Source: Nitrospira sp. (GTDB lineage Bacteria > Nitrospirota > Nitrospiria > Nitrospirales > Nitrospiraceae). From it: DNA of 50,621 nt. Position numbers and translations under genes: made by a program. Below the pieces are notes generated by a model. The model made no database searches and was not told where the DNA came from. It worked only from the letters and a program-made list of their open reading frames with translations. The stretch covers positions 1 to 50,621 of the forward strand of contig VOPT01000010.1 of assembly GCA_009594865.1 (NCBI GenBank), written 5' to 3'. Numbering within the stretch: the stretch's first letter is position 1; every line of letters begins with the position of its first letter. This document shows positions 1-8,202 of this stretch, piece after piece.

Positions 1-122
1 AATTATCAAAAACCTCAAAATGTCCTGTACACAGTCGAAGCAATAGAAAGCTCTTAAATGCTTGATTTGCAGTGCTTTTGTGGGGAAACCATTGCAACAG
101 CGAACATTGTCAAAATTTTCGC

Positions 123-168
123 CTTCACACGGAAGAGGCCACAGGTTCGATCCCTGGATCGCCCACCA
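123..168 (+). pseudogene. 3' fragment of tRNA-Val(CAC), probable attachment site
   Basis: These 46 bases match the 3' part of a tRNA: an anticodon loop reading TTCACAC (anticodon CAC), the 3' side of the anticodon stem (GGAAG), a variable loop, a T arm with loop TTCGATC, and an encoded CCA end. No 5' half (acceptor, D arm) lies upstream; the preceding 120 bases are AT-rich and cannot fold into it. The outer T-stem pair is A-G, a mismatch, consistent with a displaced copy. A lone tRNA 3' end at a composition boundary is the usual footprint of integrase-mediated insertion, so the intact gene is expected to the left, outside the window. Confidence 0.7.
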
Positions 169-340
169 TCCCGCTTCTATTCCGTCCTGGTCCAGCAACC
201 GCTGAATTTCTCTCGTGTTCCACAACGGACTGCTGGGGTTCCCCTCACCTGGACAGAATCAAGATCATGCGCTAGACTTTTTTCACAAGGAACAGACTTC
301 GTCTTTTCGAGTGTTCCTCAAGAAGAAAGAGAGGCACGGT
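169..340. other. Intergenic stretch between tRNA fragment and lipoprotein gene
   Basis: No convincing gene is present. Short open frames run through here and across the tRNA fragment, but they lack ribosome binding sites and recognisable protein features. A Shine-Dalgarno-like GAGAGG lies just upstream of the ATG at 341. No clear promoter hexamers were found. Confidence 0.5.
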
Positions 341-670
341 ATGCGCGGGACTTTGGCCACACTCATGTTGGGATTGCTTCTGACTACGGGTTGCTCCACC
401 ACCAACCAGATGGCGACGCAGGACCAGACCTACAATGCGCCGCTCAGCATCTATAGTGCGATGGACAGTACCTCGCTGGTCTATTCCGATCCCATGGCCG
501 CCTCACAGGCGAACGACAATCCCTATCGATGGCTGGGATTCGTGCTGCACCCTGTCGGGCATGTCGTCGATTACACGGTGAACCGTCCGCTCTATGCTGT
601 TGCGAGACATGCGCCGTACCTCTTTGGATACACAGCCGAAGATGCAATGATCGACTCGCAACGCCGATAA
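341..670 (+). CDS. Small predicted lipoprotein, function unknown
   Basis: A 109-residue protein with a type II signal peptide: a basic start (MRGT), a hydrophobic core and the lipobox LTTGC, giving a predicted acylated Cys near residue 18. The mature part has no recognised catalytic motif. It is rich in Tyr and short polar segments and has a C-terminal section containing PYRWLGFVLHPVGHVVDY. The start at 341 is chosen because the signal peptide begins there and GAGAGG precedes it; the frame is open further upstream but that part is not protein-like. It is the first gene after the tRNA fragment and is followed by a strong hairpin, so it may be monocistronic. Confidence 0.75.
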   Translation: MRGTLATLMLGLLLTTGCSTTNQMATQDQTYNAPLSIYSAMDSTSLVYSDPMAASQANDNPYRWLGFVLHPVGHVVDYTVNRPLYAVARHAPYLFGYTAEDAMIDSQRR

Positions 671-683
671 CCCCCGCTCGTGG

Positions 684-723
684 CGCCTTGCCGGCCGGGA
701 TTCTCTTTCCCGGCGGCGAGGCG
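684..723. terminator. GC-rich hairpin after lipoprotein gene
   Basis: A perfect GCCGGG/CCCGGC core with a nine-base loop is extended outward by GCC/GGC and CGCC/GGCG pairs separated by small bulges. It lies 14 bases past the stop of the gene ending at 670. No T-tract follows, so it is either a factor-assisted terminator or a 3' stabilising structure. Confidence 0.45.
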
Positions 724-825
724 ACGCAGTCACTGCTCTCCCTGACAGTCGCATCTCTCCGACTATTCGGGTATGCTCTCCCCCTCGATCCTATCTAGCA
801 TTGACCTGGGGCATCGAATCCGACC

Positions 826-1968
826 ATGCATCGTCGGCTCCCACTGCTGCCTGCACTGTTCGCCGTCTGCGCCTTGCTGACCGGGTGCGAAACCCCGCCG
901 CCGGCGCGCGCGCCGCTTCCCCCTTCGGAAAGTGACCTGGACCTGCTGCGATCGACAAAACTCTGTGATACCCGCAAGGTATTCCTGGAGCACCATCCCG
1001 GCGTCGTGCCAGGAACTCACGCTTGGGGCAGCGGCCAAGAGCTGCGCCTCTCAGGCGAACAGAGCCTCTCAAAAGGGGAAGAGTCATACTTCTTCGATGA
1101 GGATGGGATACTGGTCGGAACACTGTTCCTCTTTCCTTCCGGACTCGACCTCGCTCCTTACAAAACGCTTCGCTATACCCTCAGCCAGCTGAAACCCAGC
1201 CTGGAGTTTTACCTGACCGTCGCGCAATTGGCCGACCGTCAGAATATGGCCTCCAGCACCCTCTATGACACGGGGGATGAAAAAACCACCACGCGGTACC
1301 TCGTCCTGGGCGACAAGCCTCCGCGGCTCCTGGCTGCATCCTTTTCCATTGATCCCTATGTGAAGCTCTTCTCTCCCTACCGGAAGGAATTTCTCGATCG
1401 TCTTCGGGATACCGGGCAACAGAGTGGCGGCCAGCACCTCGACACGCAAGGAGCGGAAGACAAAGAGCCCTTTGGCTCGCTTCAACAATTTGCCCGCGGC
1501 CAAACCGCACAACTCGCCTACTGTGGGATGAAGAATCAGACCATTGCGCTCGATGCGTACCAGAAGGCCAGCGCTTCAGGGTTCACCAGCCAAGTCTGGC
1601 AAGCGGAACTTCATCACAGGCTGGGCGTATCCTGGGAAGCGGCCGGCGATTTGGAGAAGGCCAAACGCGAATTACTCGCCTCATTGGCACAACGTCCAAA
1701 CTCCCCGGAAGTCGTCAATAATCTCGGGTATGTGTACACCAAATTAGGCGAGAAGCAGAGCGCGCTCGCCTCCTTCGAAAAGGCGGTCTTGATGCGCCCC
1801 AATTATGCGATCGCCCGGTTTAACCTGGCTGAAGCCATCGCGGACGCGAACCCCAAACGAGCCATTACAGAATATGAAACGTATCTGGCCCTGACCGAAG
1901 GAATCCCCGAAGAGGCCGATCGCTCAGCCCTGGCGCAATCGCGCGTCAAGGCCCTCAAGCGCCAATAG
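826..1968 (+). CDS. TPR-repeat lipoprotein
   Basis: A 380-residue predicted lipoprotein: signal peptide with lipobox LLTGC (Cys near residue 21), then a Pro-rich linker (PPPARAPLPP). The N-terminal and middle part has no family I recognise. The C-terminal third contains at least two tetratricopeptide repeats (around residues 265-345) with typical spacing of small and aromatic residues, for example NNLGYVYTKLGEKQSALASF and the following unit. TPR proteins usually act as protein-interaction scaffolds; a lipid anchor would place this one in the envelope. The ATG at 826 is preceded only by a weak GGGGC. The partner is unknown. Confidence 0.8.
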   Translation: MHRRLPLLPALFAVCALLTGCETPPPARAPLPPSESDLDLLRSTKLCDTRKVFLEHHPGVVPGTHAWGSGQELRLSGEQSLSKGEESYFFDEDGILVGTLFLFPSGLDLAPYKTLRYTLSQLKPSLEFYLTVAQLADRQNMASSTLYDTGDEKTTTRYLVLGDKPPRLLAASFSIDPYVKLFSPYRKEFLDRLRDTGQQSGGQHLDTQGAEDKEPFGSLQQFARGQTAQLAYCGMKNQTIALDAYQKASASGFTSQVWQAELHHRLGVSWEAAGDLEKAKRELLASLAQRPNSPEVVNNLGYVYTKLGEKQSALASFEKAVLMRPNYAIARFNLAEAIADANPKRAITEYETYLALTEGIPEEADRSALAQSRVKALKRQ

Positions 1969-2033
1969 CGTGGGTGGTCCTGCGGCAAGGAGTCACTAGG
2001 CAGAACCAGCGAGGTGGAGGGGCAGGACCGGAA

Positions 2034-2441
2034 TCAGCGGGGGGACTTTTCAGCTTCTTCCTGACTCGTCTTGCACTCGATGCACAAGGTGGTGACCGGA
2101 CGGGCCTTCAGTCGCTTATACGGAATATCGCCCTGGCAGCCTTCGCAAATGCCGTAGGTGTGCGTCGCAAGTCGCCCCAAGGCCTCATCGATTTTCTTGA
2201 GGAGTTTGCGTTCCCGCTCGCGGATGCGAAAGGAGAAATGCTGGTCAGCCTCTGCGGAGGCTTGGTCGCTCACGTCTGGAAACACTTCCAGACCGGTAGG
2301 ATTCGTCAACACCACTCCGGCTTCGGCGAGGATGGCCGCACGCTGGCCTTCCAGGTCTTTCTGAATATCAGGGTACTTAACCCCGTTCGCCTTCGCCGGT
2401 TTCTTCCTGGTGGGAGTGGATTTTTTCGTCGAAGTCTTCAT
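2034..2441 (-). CDS. DksA/TraR-family zinc-finger protein
   Basis: A 135-residue protein with a basic Lys/Thr-rich N-terminus, a central helical hairpin region and a C-terminal four-cysteine zinc finger (CEGC, 17 residues, CIEC), the signature of DksA/TraR proteins. Such proteins bind the secondary channel of RNA polymerase and modulate transcription, often with ppGpp. The coiled-coil tip residues cannot be checked by eye well enough to claim true DksA activity rather than an RNA-polymerase-binding paralogue. An in-frame TTG lies just upstream, but the adjacent ATG at 2441 is preferred. It is transcribed in the same direction as recR, ybaB and dnaX but separated from recR by about 140 bases. 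Confidence 0.88.
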   Translation of the reverse strand: MKTSTKKSTPTRKKPAKANGVKYPDIQKDLEGQRAAILAEAGVVLTNPTGLEVFPDVSDQASAEADQHFSFRIRERERKLLKKIDEALGRLATHTYGICEGCQGDIPYKRLKARPVTTLCIECKTSQEEAEKSPR

Positions 2442-2581
2442 CAAATACTCGGTTCACTACGCCGGTATCGCCGCCAGACCTTCTCACGAGTGTGGACTAT
2501 AGCAGCCGCAAATCGAAGGGGTCAATCGGTTCGTGTTGGTCGATACGACTGTTCCGCTTGCGGCAGCTCCCTCGAGTGACG

Positions 2582-3184
2582 TCACAGGTCTCTTCGGCCC
2601 TCGATCGATTTCACCAGCGTCACCTCGTCCGCATACTCGATATCCATTCCCACGGGAATTCCATAGGCAATGCGAGTAACCCGGACATGGTGAGGCTTCA
2701 AGAGCCTCGTCAGGTAGATGGCCGTCGCCTCACCTTCAATCGTCGGATTGGTGGCGACAATGACTTCTTCCACCCCTCCGGCTTTGACCCGTTCGAGCAG
2801 TTCTTCCGCGCGAATATCCGATGGCCCGACGCCGTCCAACGGCGACAACACGCCCAGCAGGACATGGTACAGACCACGGTATCCACCGGCGCGTTCGATC
2901 GCATACAACGTGCTCGGCTCCTCCACCACGAGAATCTTGCTACGATCCCGTTTGGAATCCCGGCAAAACTCGCAGAGCTCACCCTCGGCGATATTGCGAC
3001 ATTGGCGACAAAACGAGAGCCCATCCTTCACGGCCTGAATCGCTTCGGCGAGTCGCAGAGCCTCTTCCCGTTCCGCCTTGAGCAGGTGAAATGCCAGCCG
3101 CTGTGCGCTTTTCTGACCGATCCCTGGCAAACGCACTAACTCGCGGACCAATTTTGCCAGCAGCCCCTGCTGATCAATGCTCAT
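2582..3184 (-). CDS. recR: Recombination mediator RecR
   Basis: The 200-residue length is normal for RecR. Order of features: helix-hairpin-helix near residues 15-35 (LPGIGQKSAQRLAFHLL), the four-Cys zinc finger near 58-73 (CRQC...CEFC), the Toprim domain starting at ILVVEEPST, and the C-terminal Walker-B-like part ending in SIEGRRDL. RecR works with RecO/RecF to load RecA on gapped DNA. It lies downstream of ybaB and dnaX, the classic dnaX-ybaB-recR arrangement of many bacteria, which supports the assignment. The gap to ybaB is 80 bases. Confidence 0.97.
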   Translation of the reverse strand: MSIDQQGLLAKLVRELVRLPGIGQKSAQRLAFHLLKAEREEALRLAEAIQAVKDGLSFCRQCRNIAEGELCEFCRDSKRDRSKILVVEEPSTLYAIERAGGYRGLYHVLLGVLSPLDGVGPSDIRAEELLERVKAGGVEEVIVATNPTIEGEATAIYLTRLLKPHHVRVTRIAYGIPVGMDIEYADEVTLVKSIEGRRDL

Positions 3185-3264
3185 AATGCCTGTTCATCTC
3201 CGGACCCTACGCACCGAAACCCCCGACTTCTCCGGCCATCGACACACAATGGACACCCCTCGGA

Positions 3265-3588
3265 TTAGAACAGACCGGGAATCTTCATTCCGCCCGTGAC
3301 GGCTTTCATCTCCTCAGCCATCATTTCGCGTGATTTCTTCAGTGCATCGTTGCCGGCCGCAACGACCAGATCCTGCAACATTTCGACATCACCGGCCTTC
3401 ACCACTTCCGGATCGATCTTCACACTCAACAGGTCCATCGCGCCGTTTACCGTCACGGTCACAATGCCCCCGCCCGCGGTTCCGGACACCGTCTTGGTCG
3501 CAGCCTGCTCCTGCACTTTGGCCATTTGTTCCTGCATGGCCTGCGCTTGCTTCAAAATGTTGGACATATTCCCGAATGGACTTTTCAT
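3265..3588 (-). CDS. ybaB: YbaB/EbfC nucleoid-associated protein
   Basis: A 107-residue protein with the YbaB/EbfC pattern: an N-terminal helix rich in Gln, Met and Ala (LKQAQAMQEQMAKVQ), a beta hairpin carrying GGGIVTVTVNGAM, and a C-terminal helix with the usual AAGNDALKKSREMMAEEM segment. Family members form dimers that bind DNA. The ATG overlaps the dnaX stop as ATGA, and a strong AGGAGG lies inside the end of dnaX, so the two genes should be translationally coupled. Confidence 0.95.
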   Translation of the reverse strand: MKSPFGNMSNILKQAQAMQEQMAKVQEQAATKTVSGTAGGGIVTVTVNGAMDLLSVKIDPEVVKAGDVEMLQDLVVAAGNDALKKSREMMAEEMKAVTGGMKIPGLF

Positions 3589-5456
3589 TCCTGTACCTCC
3601 TGTACCGGCGTGGTCGTGCGAACCTCCGCCAACTCTCCGCCGAACATCTCCAGCGCTTGTTTCACGAGAGGATGGGCCTTCGCCTGTTGCGTCAGGATCA
3701 ACCGCTGCTCCTGCTCCTTGGCGACCCTCAACTGCTTCATCGTGGGCGCAGCCCCCGGCTCCTGCTCCGCCACGTCGATGATTCGAACCCGTAATGCACT
3801 GCCATACAGACGTTCGCCTAACGCCGCCAGGGCCTGCAGATTGTCTTCCTTCTCCAACATCGACCGCGCCACCGTCGCCTGCGTGGTAAACCCCAACGTA
3901 ACCAAGCCGCCTTCGATCTTCATAACCCGCCCCATTTCAAGGAACGGCGCGATATTGGGATGTTGAGCCGCTACGGCTTCTTGAAACTCTTCCCAATTGA
4001 TCTCCGCCGAAAATGAGGCGGTTGTGGTAGCAGAAGACAGGGCCTCGGTCTTTTGCGGCTGCTGCGAGACCGGAGCCTGTACGCTCGCGGGAGCCTGAAC
4101 AGGAGACGCAGGAGTCTGAGTCGGCGGAACCGCCGCTTCACGAGAACGCGCACCGGGAGACGGCACAGGAGCAGCCCCGCTGGGAACAGCGGGCCGTTCT
4201 CCCGCGTCGGGGCTGGTCTTCGACGTGTCACGTCTCGCCGGTTTTGGTGGAACGGCCTTCTCCGCTGATGACGAGGCGCGAACGGCTGTTCCACGATCGA
4301 CGAGGGAGGTATTCGACGGAACCGTCACCGCCGGCTGCCCAGCCGGATTGTCAGACGCGCGCAGGAGACGAGTCGCCCGAACCGCCGCCGTTTCGAGCAC
4401 AAACCGCGGATGCGCGCTCACCCGCAGGTGATCCTCCGCGGCCGCCCACAGTCGAAAGAGCTCTTGAAGGTGCTCCACCGAGAACTGTTGCGCGTCCCGG
4501 GCCAATTGCGTCAAATCTTCATCGGTTGCCTCGATCAGCCCTCGTAGTTCGGGGCCTGCCGGCACCACAGCGGCGACCAACATATTCCGGACATACTCCA
4601 CCAGATCGGCGCAGTAGGCGCGTACGTCATGGCCTTGATCCAAGAGACCGGCGATGACCTGCAAGGCCTTGGCGCTGTGCTGTTCGATTACGGCCTCAAT
4701 CATCGCCCGCACCCGCTCCTGCGGAACCGCGCCCAGCAAGGTTTCCAGATCCTGATGGCGAATGGTCTTGCCGCCGAACGCAATCACTTGATCCAGCAAA
4801 CTCAGCCCGTCACGCATGCTGCCTTCACTGGCGCGTGCCAGGGCCATCAGACTGCGGTCTTCGATGGTCAATCCATCCTGGTCCGCCACATGCCGCAGCC
4901 GCTGCATAATTTCAGCTTTTGAAATCCGGCGAAAATTGTAATGCTGGCAGCGCGAGAGAATCGTCGCGGGGATTTTATGGATTTCCGTCGTCGCGAAGAT
5001 GAACACCACATGGGACGGAGGCTCTTCCAGGGTTTTCAACAAGGCGTTGAACGCCGAGTTGGACAGCATGTGCACTTCGTCGATGATGTAGACCCGAAAC
5101 TGACCCCGGAACGGGGTGAACTTGACGTTCTCGCGAATCTCCCGCACATCGTCCACACTGGTGTTCGACGCGCCGTCGATTTCGACGACATCCACCGACG
5201 TCCCCTGCGTAATTTCCTGACAATTTGCACAGGTGTTACAGGGGGACCCGGTTGGCCCCTGTTCGCAATTGAGCGCCTTCGCGAGGATCCGCGCGACCGT
5301 CGTTTTCCCCACGCCGCGCGTGCCCGAAAACAAAAACGCGTGGGCGATCCGCTTGGTGGCGATCGAATTCATCAGCGTCTGCACGACGTGCGACTGCCCG
5401 ATGACGTCGTCAAACGTTCCGGGCCGGTATTTTCTTGCGGAGACTTGGTAATCCAC
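3585..5456 (-). CDS. dnaX: DNA polymerase III subunits gamma/tau
   Basis: Predicted 623 residues. It opens with YQVSARKYRPGTFDDVIGQ, the standard DnaX N-terminus, then Walker A (GTRGVGKTT), a four-Cys zinc module (CEQG...CNTCANC), Walker B (IIDEVHML) and the SRC arginine finger (ILSRCQHYNFRR). A Pro/Ala-rich linker leads to a C-terminal tau-like domain. It is the clamp-loader ATPase of the replisome. The GTG at 5456 is chosen because homology begins there; a longer in-frame version to 5546 would add about 30 unconserved residues. No A-rich slippery sequence of the E. coli frameshift type was seen, so a separate gamma form is not predicted from sequence. Confidence 0.95.
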   Translation of the reverse strand: MDYQVSARKYRPGTFDDVIGQSHVVQTLMNSIATKRIAHAFLFSGTRGVGKTTVARILAKALNCEQGPTGSPCNTCANCQEITQGTSVDVVEIDGASNTSVDDVREIRENVKFTPFRGQFRVYIIDEVHMLSNSAFNALLKTLEEPPSHVVFIFATTEIHKIPATILSRCQHYNFRRISKAEIMQRLRHVADQDGLTIEDRSLMALARASEGSMRDGLSLLDQVIAFGGKTIRHQDLETLLGAVPQERVRAMIEAVIEQHSAKALQVIAGLLDQGHDVRAYCADLVEYVRNMLVAAVVPAGPELRGLIEATDEDLTQLARDAQQFSVEHLQELFRLWAAAEDHLRVSAHPRFVLETAAVRATRLLRASDNPAGQPAVTVPSNTSLVDRGTAVRASSSAEKAVPPKPARRDTSKTSPDAGERPAVPSGAAPVPSPGARSREAAVPPTQTPASPVQAPASVQAPVSQQPQKTEALSSATTTASFSAEINWEEFQEAVAAQHPNIAPFLEMGRVMKIEGGLVTLGFTTQATVARSMLEKEDNLQALAALGERLYGSALRVRIIDVAEQEPGAAPTMKQLRVAKEQEQRLILTQQAKAHPLVKQALEMFGGELAEVRTTTPVQEVQE

Positions 5457-5557
5457 TTTGCCAGACTCTCGCGACTCATACGAGTGGGCGCCGAGCAAGA
5501 AACTCGATGCCTGGGGAGACAGGCGTACCCACTTCCCGCTCAGCAATCAAAATAAGT

Positions 5558-5658
5558 GGGGCCAGGTGATCCTGCGGCACACAGAACGAACCGCTTACCG
5601 TTGCTTCCTTCCGGACCTGGCGGGGTTCACAGGGTTCTGTTGCACAGGGCCCGGCCCC
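5558..5658 (-). ncRNA. ffs: Signal recognition particle RNA (4.5S-type)
   Basis: On the minus strand the sequence contains the conserved domain IV core CAGGTCCGGAAGGAAGCA, with the GGAA tetraloop and the asymmetric loop that bind Ffh. The ends pair (GGGGCC at the 5' end with GGCCCC at the 3' end), and intermediate helices such as CCCTGTG/CACAG-type pairings support a short rod of about 101 nt. It is the RNA scaffold of the SRP, which targets membrane proteins. It sits directly upstream of dnaX, as in many bacteria. Exact ends are inferred from terminal base pairing. Confidence 0.93.
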
Positions 5659-5761
5659 GAGGACTTCGTGATCCGGCAGAGAGGAAAGGCACATCCCACC
5701 GCATCACCTTGCGATGGCGATTGAACGTTCACGCCTTCCCAATCTTACATGGCACGTTTGA

Positions 5762-5851
<90 letters not shown>

Positions 5852-5877
5852 GCGATCGGACGACTTCAAGGGGAGGC

Positions 5878-5906
5878 ATCTTATCACGCAGGTCGGTGGG
5901 CGGCAA
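5878..5906 (-). promoter_or_regulatory. Predicted sigma-70-type promoter for tRNA-Ser
   Basis: On the minus strand TTGCCG (-35) and TAAGAT (-10) are separated by exactly 17 bases. The -10 box lies about 27 bases upstream of the tRNA 5' end. Confidence 0.6.
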
Positions 5907-6075
5907 GGTAAGGAGCCCGCTTCTCGTCGATCGGATTCGATCCGGAAACGGCTAGGCGGCTAAGACCACGACATGGCCCAGACCGCCACGAGAGACGATA
6001 CCTGGCCGAGTGGTCACCATTGACCCCTTTCGCGTGCATTCCTATACTGCGGAACAATTTCAGCGGAGGTACGTG

Positions 6076-8184
6076 ATGAAAATCCTGGTCGGGATCGGCG
6101 TCGTGATCCTGCTCCTCTTGATCCTGATCATCGCTTTGCCTTTTCTCATCGACTTGAACAAGTATCAGGATCGATACCGCCCCTTGATTGAGGAGGCGCT
6201 CAACCGCAACGTCGAACTCCAGGATATCCGTCTGACCATTTGGCCGCGCATCGGCGCCCGAATCGGCGGGTTTGTGGTCCAGGATGATCCGTCGTTCCGC
6301 ACCGGGCCTTTCGCTTCTCTTGCCTCATTGGATGTCGGCGTCAAGCTCCTGCCGCTGCTCAAAGGCCGAGTCGATGTGGAAGAGATCACCCTGCGCGATC
6401 CGGTCATTTTGGTCCTGAAAAATTCGCAGGGCCAGCTCAACATTTCCACCATCGGCGCCAAGCCCACGGCTCCTGCCGCGCCGACGAAACCCGAGGCCCC
6501 GGGACAGCCGGCCGGCAGTCCGCTCCAAGCGCTGGCACTCTTTGCCGTCGATCGGGTCTCCATTGATGGCGGGAAACTGACCTATCGTGACGAGTCGACC
6601 CCGAAGCCGACCGAGTACACCGTGAACCAGCTCGAATTTCTGTTGACTTCGGTCCATCTCGGCGACAGTCCCACGGTGCACCTGGGAGCCACCGTCCTGC
6701 CCCATAACCTTTCCGTGCACCTTGATGGCACCCTCGGTCCACTCGTTGAAACGCTGGACGTGAAATCATTCACGTTCAACCTCGGCCTTGGCAAGGTGGC
6801 GATGGGCCTGAAGGGACGTGCGGTTGGTGGGAACCTGGATGCCACGATCAATGCGCTGCAAATCGATACGGCCGATCTCCCTGTCGCATTGCCGCTGACC
6901 AAACCCGTCCAGGTCAAGGATCTGCATCTCACGATCCATGCCCCGTATCCGATATCCCCCGACACCCCTCCTGCCAGCCAGGTGGACGTGACTGATCTCG
7001 GCCTGACCCTGGTCATGGGCGGGTCCGCCATCAACGTCAAGGGCACGGCCACGAAGGGTCTGGCCAATGTCACTGCGGCGTCGGCCAGCATCAATTCCTC
7101 GGACCTTCCGGTGGCCATCCCACTGGCCAAACCAGTCGAAGTGAAAGACCTGCACATGAACATCCGGGCCAAGTATCCACCCAAAGAAGGGACCGCGCCA
7201 CTTGAGCTGGCAGAGGTACCGAACCTGGGCCTGACGGTCGCCTTGGGAAGCTCACGGGTCGAGGTGAAGGGATCGGTCCTCGGCGGATTGGCGAAGGTGA
7301 CAGCGACCTCAAAACTCGTGAATACCGCCGATCTGCCCATCGTGCTGCCGCTGAAAAAGCCCGTGGAAATCAAAGATCTCCAGGCGGCAGCCGAAATGAA
7401 GGGCCAGGAGGCGCGACTCACCAACCTCACCCTCCAACTCTTCGGAGGCTTCCTTCGCGCACAAGGCACACTGGGCCTGGGCACTCCAACCCCGCCGTTC
7501 ACGGGCACCGTCTCGCTGCAAGGCCTGCAGGTCGGACCGGCGCTCCAGGCTGTGGGCACCGATCAGGTCTCCCTCAGCGGCACCGCCAATGCCGAGCTGG
7601 CGCTTAGCGGGCGCGGGTTTACTCATCCGGATCTCGTGAAGGCCCTGGCAGGAACCGGCCGCATGTCCGTCAGAGAGGGCAAGATCGAGGGGATCAATCT
7701 CCTGCAACAGGCTGCGATGTTACTGAAAGTCGTCGGCGTATCTTTGGACACTGTCAAAGCGACGGCGTTCTCCACCATCGAAAGCGATATTGTCGTCAAA
7801 CAGGGATTGATTGGCCTGCAACGAGTGTTGATTGACAGCCATGATTTCCAGGCGACCGGTGGCGGTACGATCGGCCTCGATCAATCACTCGACATGAAAC
7901 TGCATCTGAATCTGTCTCAGGCCCTGAGTCAGAAAATCGCCGCCGGCTCGCCCATTGCGAAGGTCGCCATGACCAATGGGCGCCTCTCGCTGCCACTGGT
8001 GATTACCGGAAGCACCCAAGCCCCCTCCTATGGACTCGACACCAAAATGTTCGCGGGGAAAGTCCAGGAACAGGTGAAGGAAAAGGTCAAAGGCGCGGTG
8101 GGAGACCTCCTGAAAGGGTCGGCGAAGCCGGAGGACCTCAAAAAGCAGGGCAAGGATCTTCTCAAGGGATTGTTCGGACGGTAG
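6076..8184 (+). CDS. AsmA-family envelope protein with 76-residue tandem repeats
   Basis: A 702-residue protein with an N-terminal membrane anchor (residues about 3-25) followed directly by FLIDLNKYQDRYRPLIEEAL, the AsmA family N-terminal signature. The long beta-rich periplasmic body ends with an AsmA C-terminal segment (around 480-640) containing MSVREGKIEGINLLQ and DSHDFQATGGGTIGLD. AsmA-like proteins are thought to bridge the inner and outer membranes and move phospholipid. The start at 6076 has GGAGG 7 bases ahead; the frame is open further upstream without supporting signals. Residues from about 266 carry repeats with an exact 76-residue period: ADLPVALPLTKPVQVKDL, SDLPVAIPLAKPVEVKDL, ADLPIVLPLKKPVEIKDL. 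The mscS-type gene follows 18 bases later, probably in the same operon. Confidence 0.88.
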   Translation: MKILVGIGVVILLLLILIIALPFLIDLNKYQDRYRPLIEEALNRNVELQDIRLTIWPRIGARIGGFVVQDDPSFRTGPFASLASLDVGVKLLPLLKGRVDVEEITLRDPVILVLKNSQGQLNISTIGAKPTAPAAPTKPEAPGQPAGSPLQALALFAVDRVSIDGGKLTYRDESTPKPTEYTVNQLEFLLTSVHLGDSPTVHLGATVLPHNLSVHLDGTLGPLVETLDVKSFTFNLGLGKVAMGLKGRAVGGNLDATINALQIDTADLPVALPLTKPVQVKDLHLTIHAPYPISPDTPPASQVDVTDLGLTLVMGGSAINVKGTATKGLANVTAASASINSSDLPVAIPLAKPVEVKDLHMNIRAKYPPKEGTAPLELAEVPNLGLTVALGSSRVEVKGSVLGGLAKVTATSKLVNTADLPIVLPLKKPVEIKDLQAAAEMKGQEARLTNLTLQLFGGFLRAQGTLGLGTPTPPFTGTVSLQGLQVGPALQAVGTDQVSLSGTANAELALSGRGFTHPDLVKALAGTGRMSVREGKIEGINLLQQAAMLLKVVGVSLDTVKATAFSTIESDIVVKQGLIGLQRVLIDSHDFQATGGGTIGLDQSLDMKLHLNLSQALSQKIAAGSPIAKVAMTNGRLSLPLVITGSTQAPSYGLDTKMFAGKVQEQVKEKVKGAVGDLLKGSAKPEDLKKQGKDLLKGLFGR
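6871..7380 (+). repeat. In-frame tandem repeats, 228-base period, in AsmA gene
   Basis: The conserved DLPxxxPLxKPVxxKDL block begins at 6871, 7099 and 7327, giving two exact 228-base steps. The intervening part of each unit also aligns (LGLTLVMGGSAINVKG with LGLTVALGSSRVEVKG). A half unit resembling the second part of the repeat precedes 6871. Confidence 0.85.
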
Positions 8185-8202
8185 GGAGAGGGTGGAGGAG
8201 AC

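Noticed and set aside
58..456. Open frames running across the tRNA fragment and into the first lipoprotein gene
   Set aside because: No ribosome binding site, odd composition, and overlap with a well-supported lipoprotein and the tRNA fragment.
3585..5456. Programmed frameshift in dnaX producing a gamma subunit
   Set aside because: No A-rich slippery heptamer like that of E. coli was found in the linker region.
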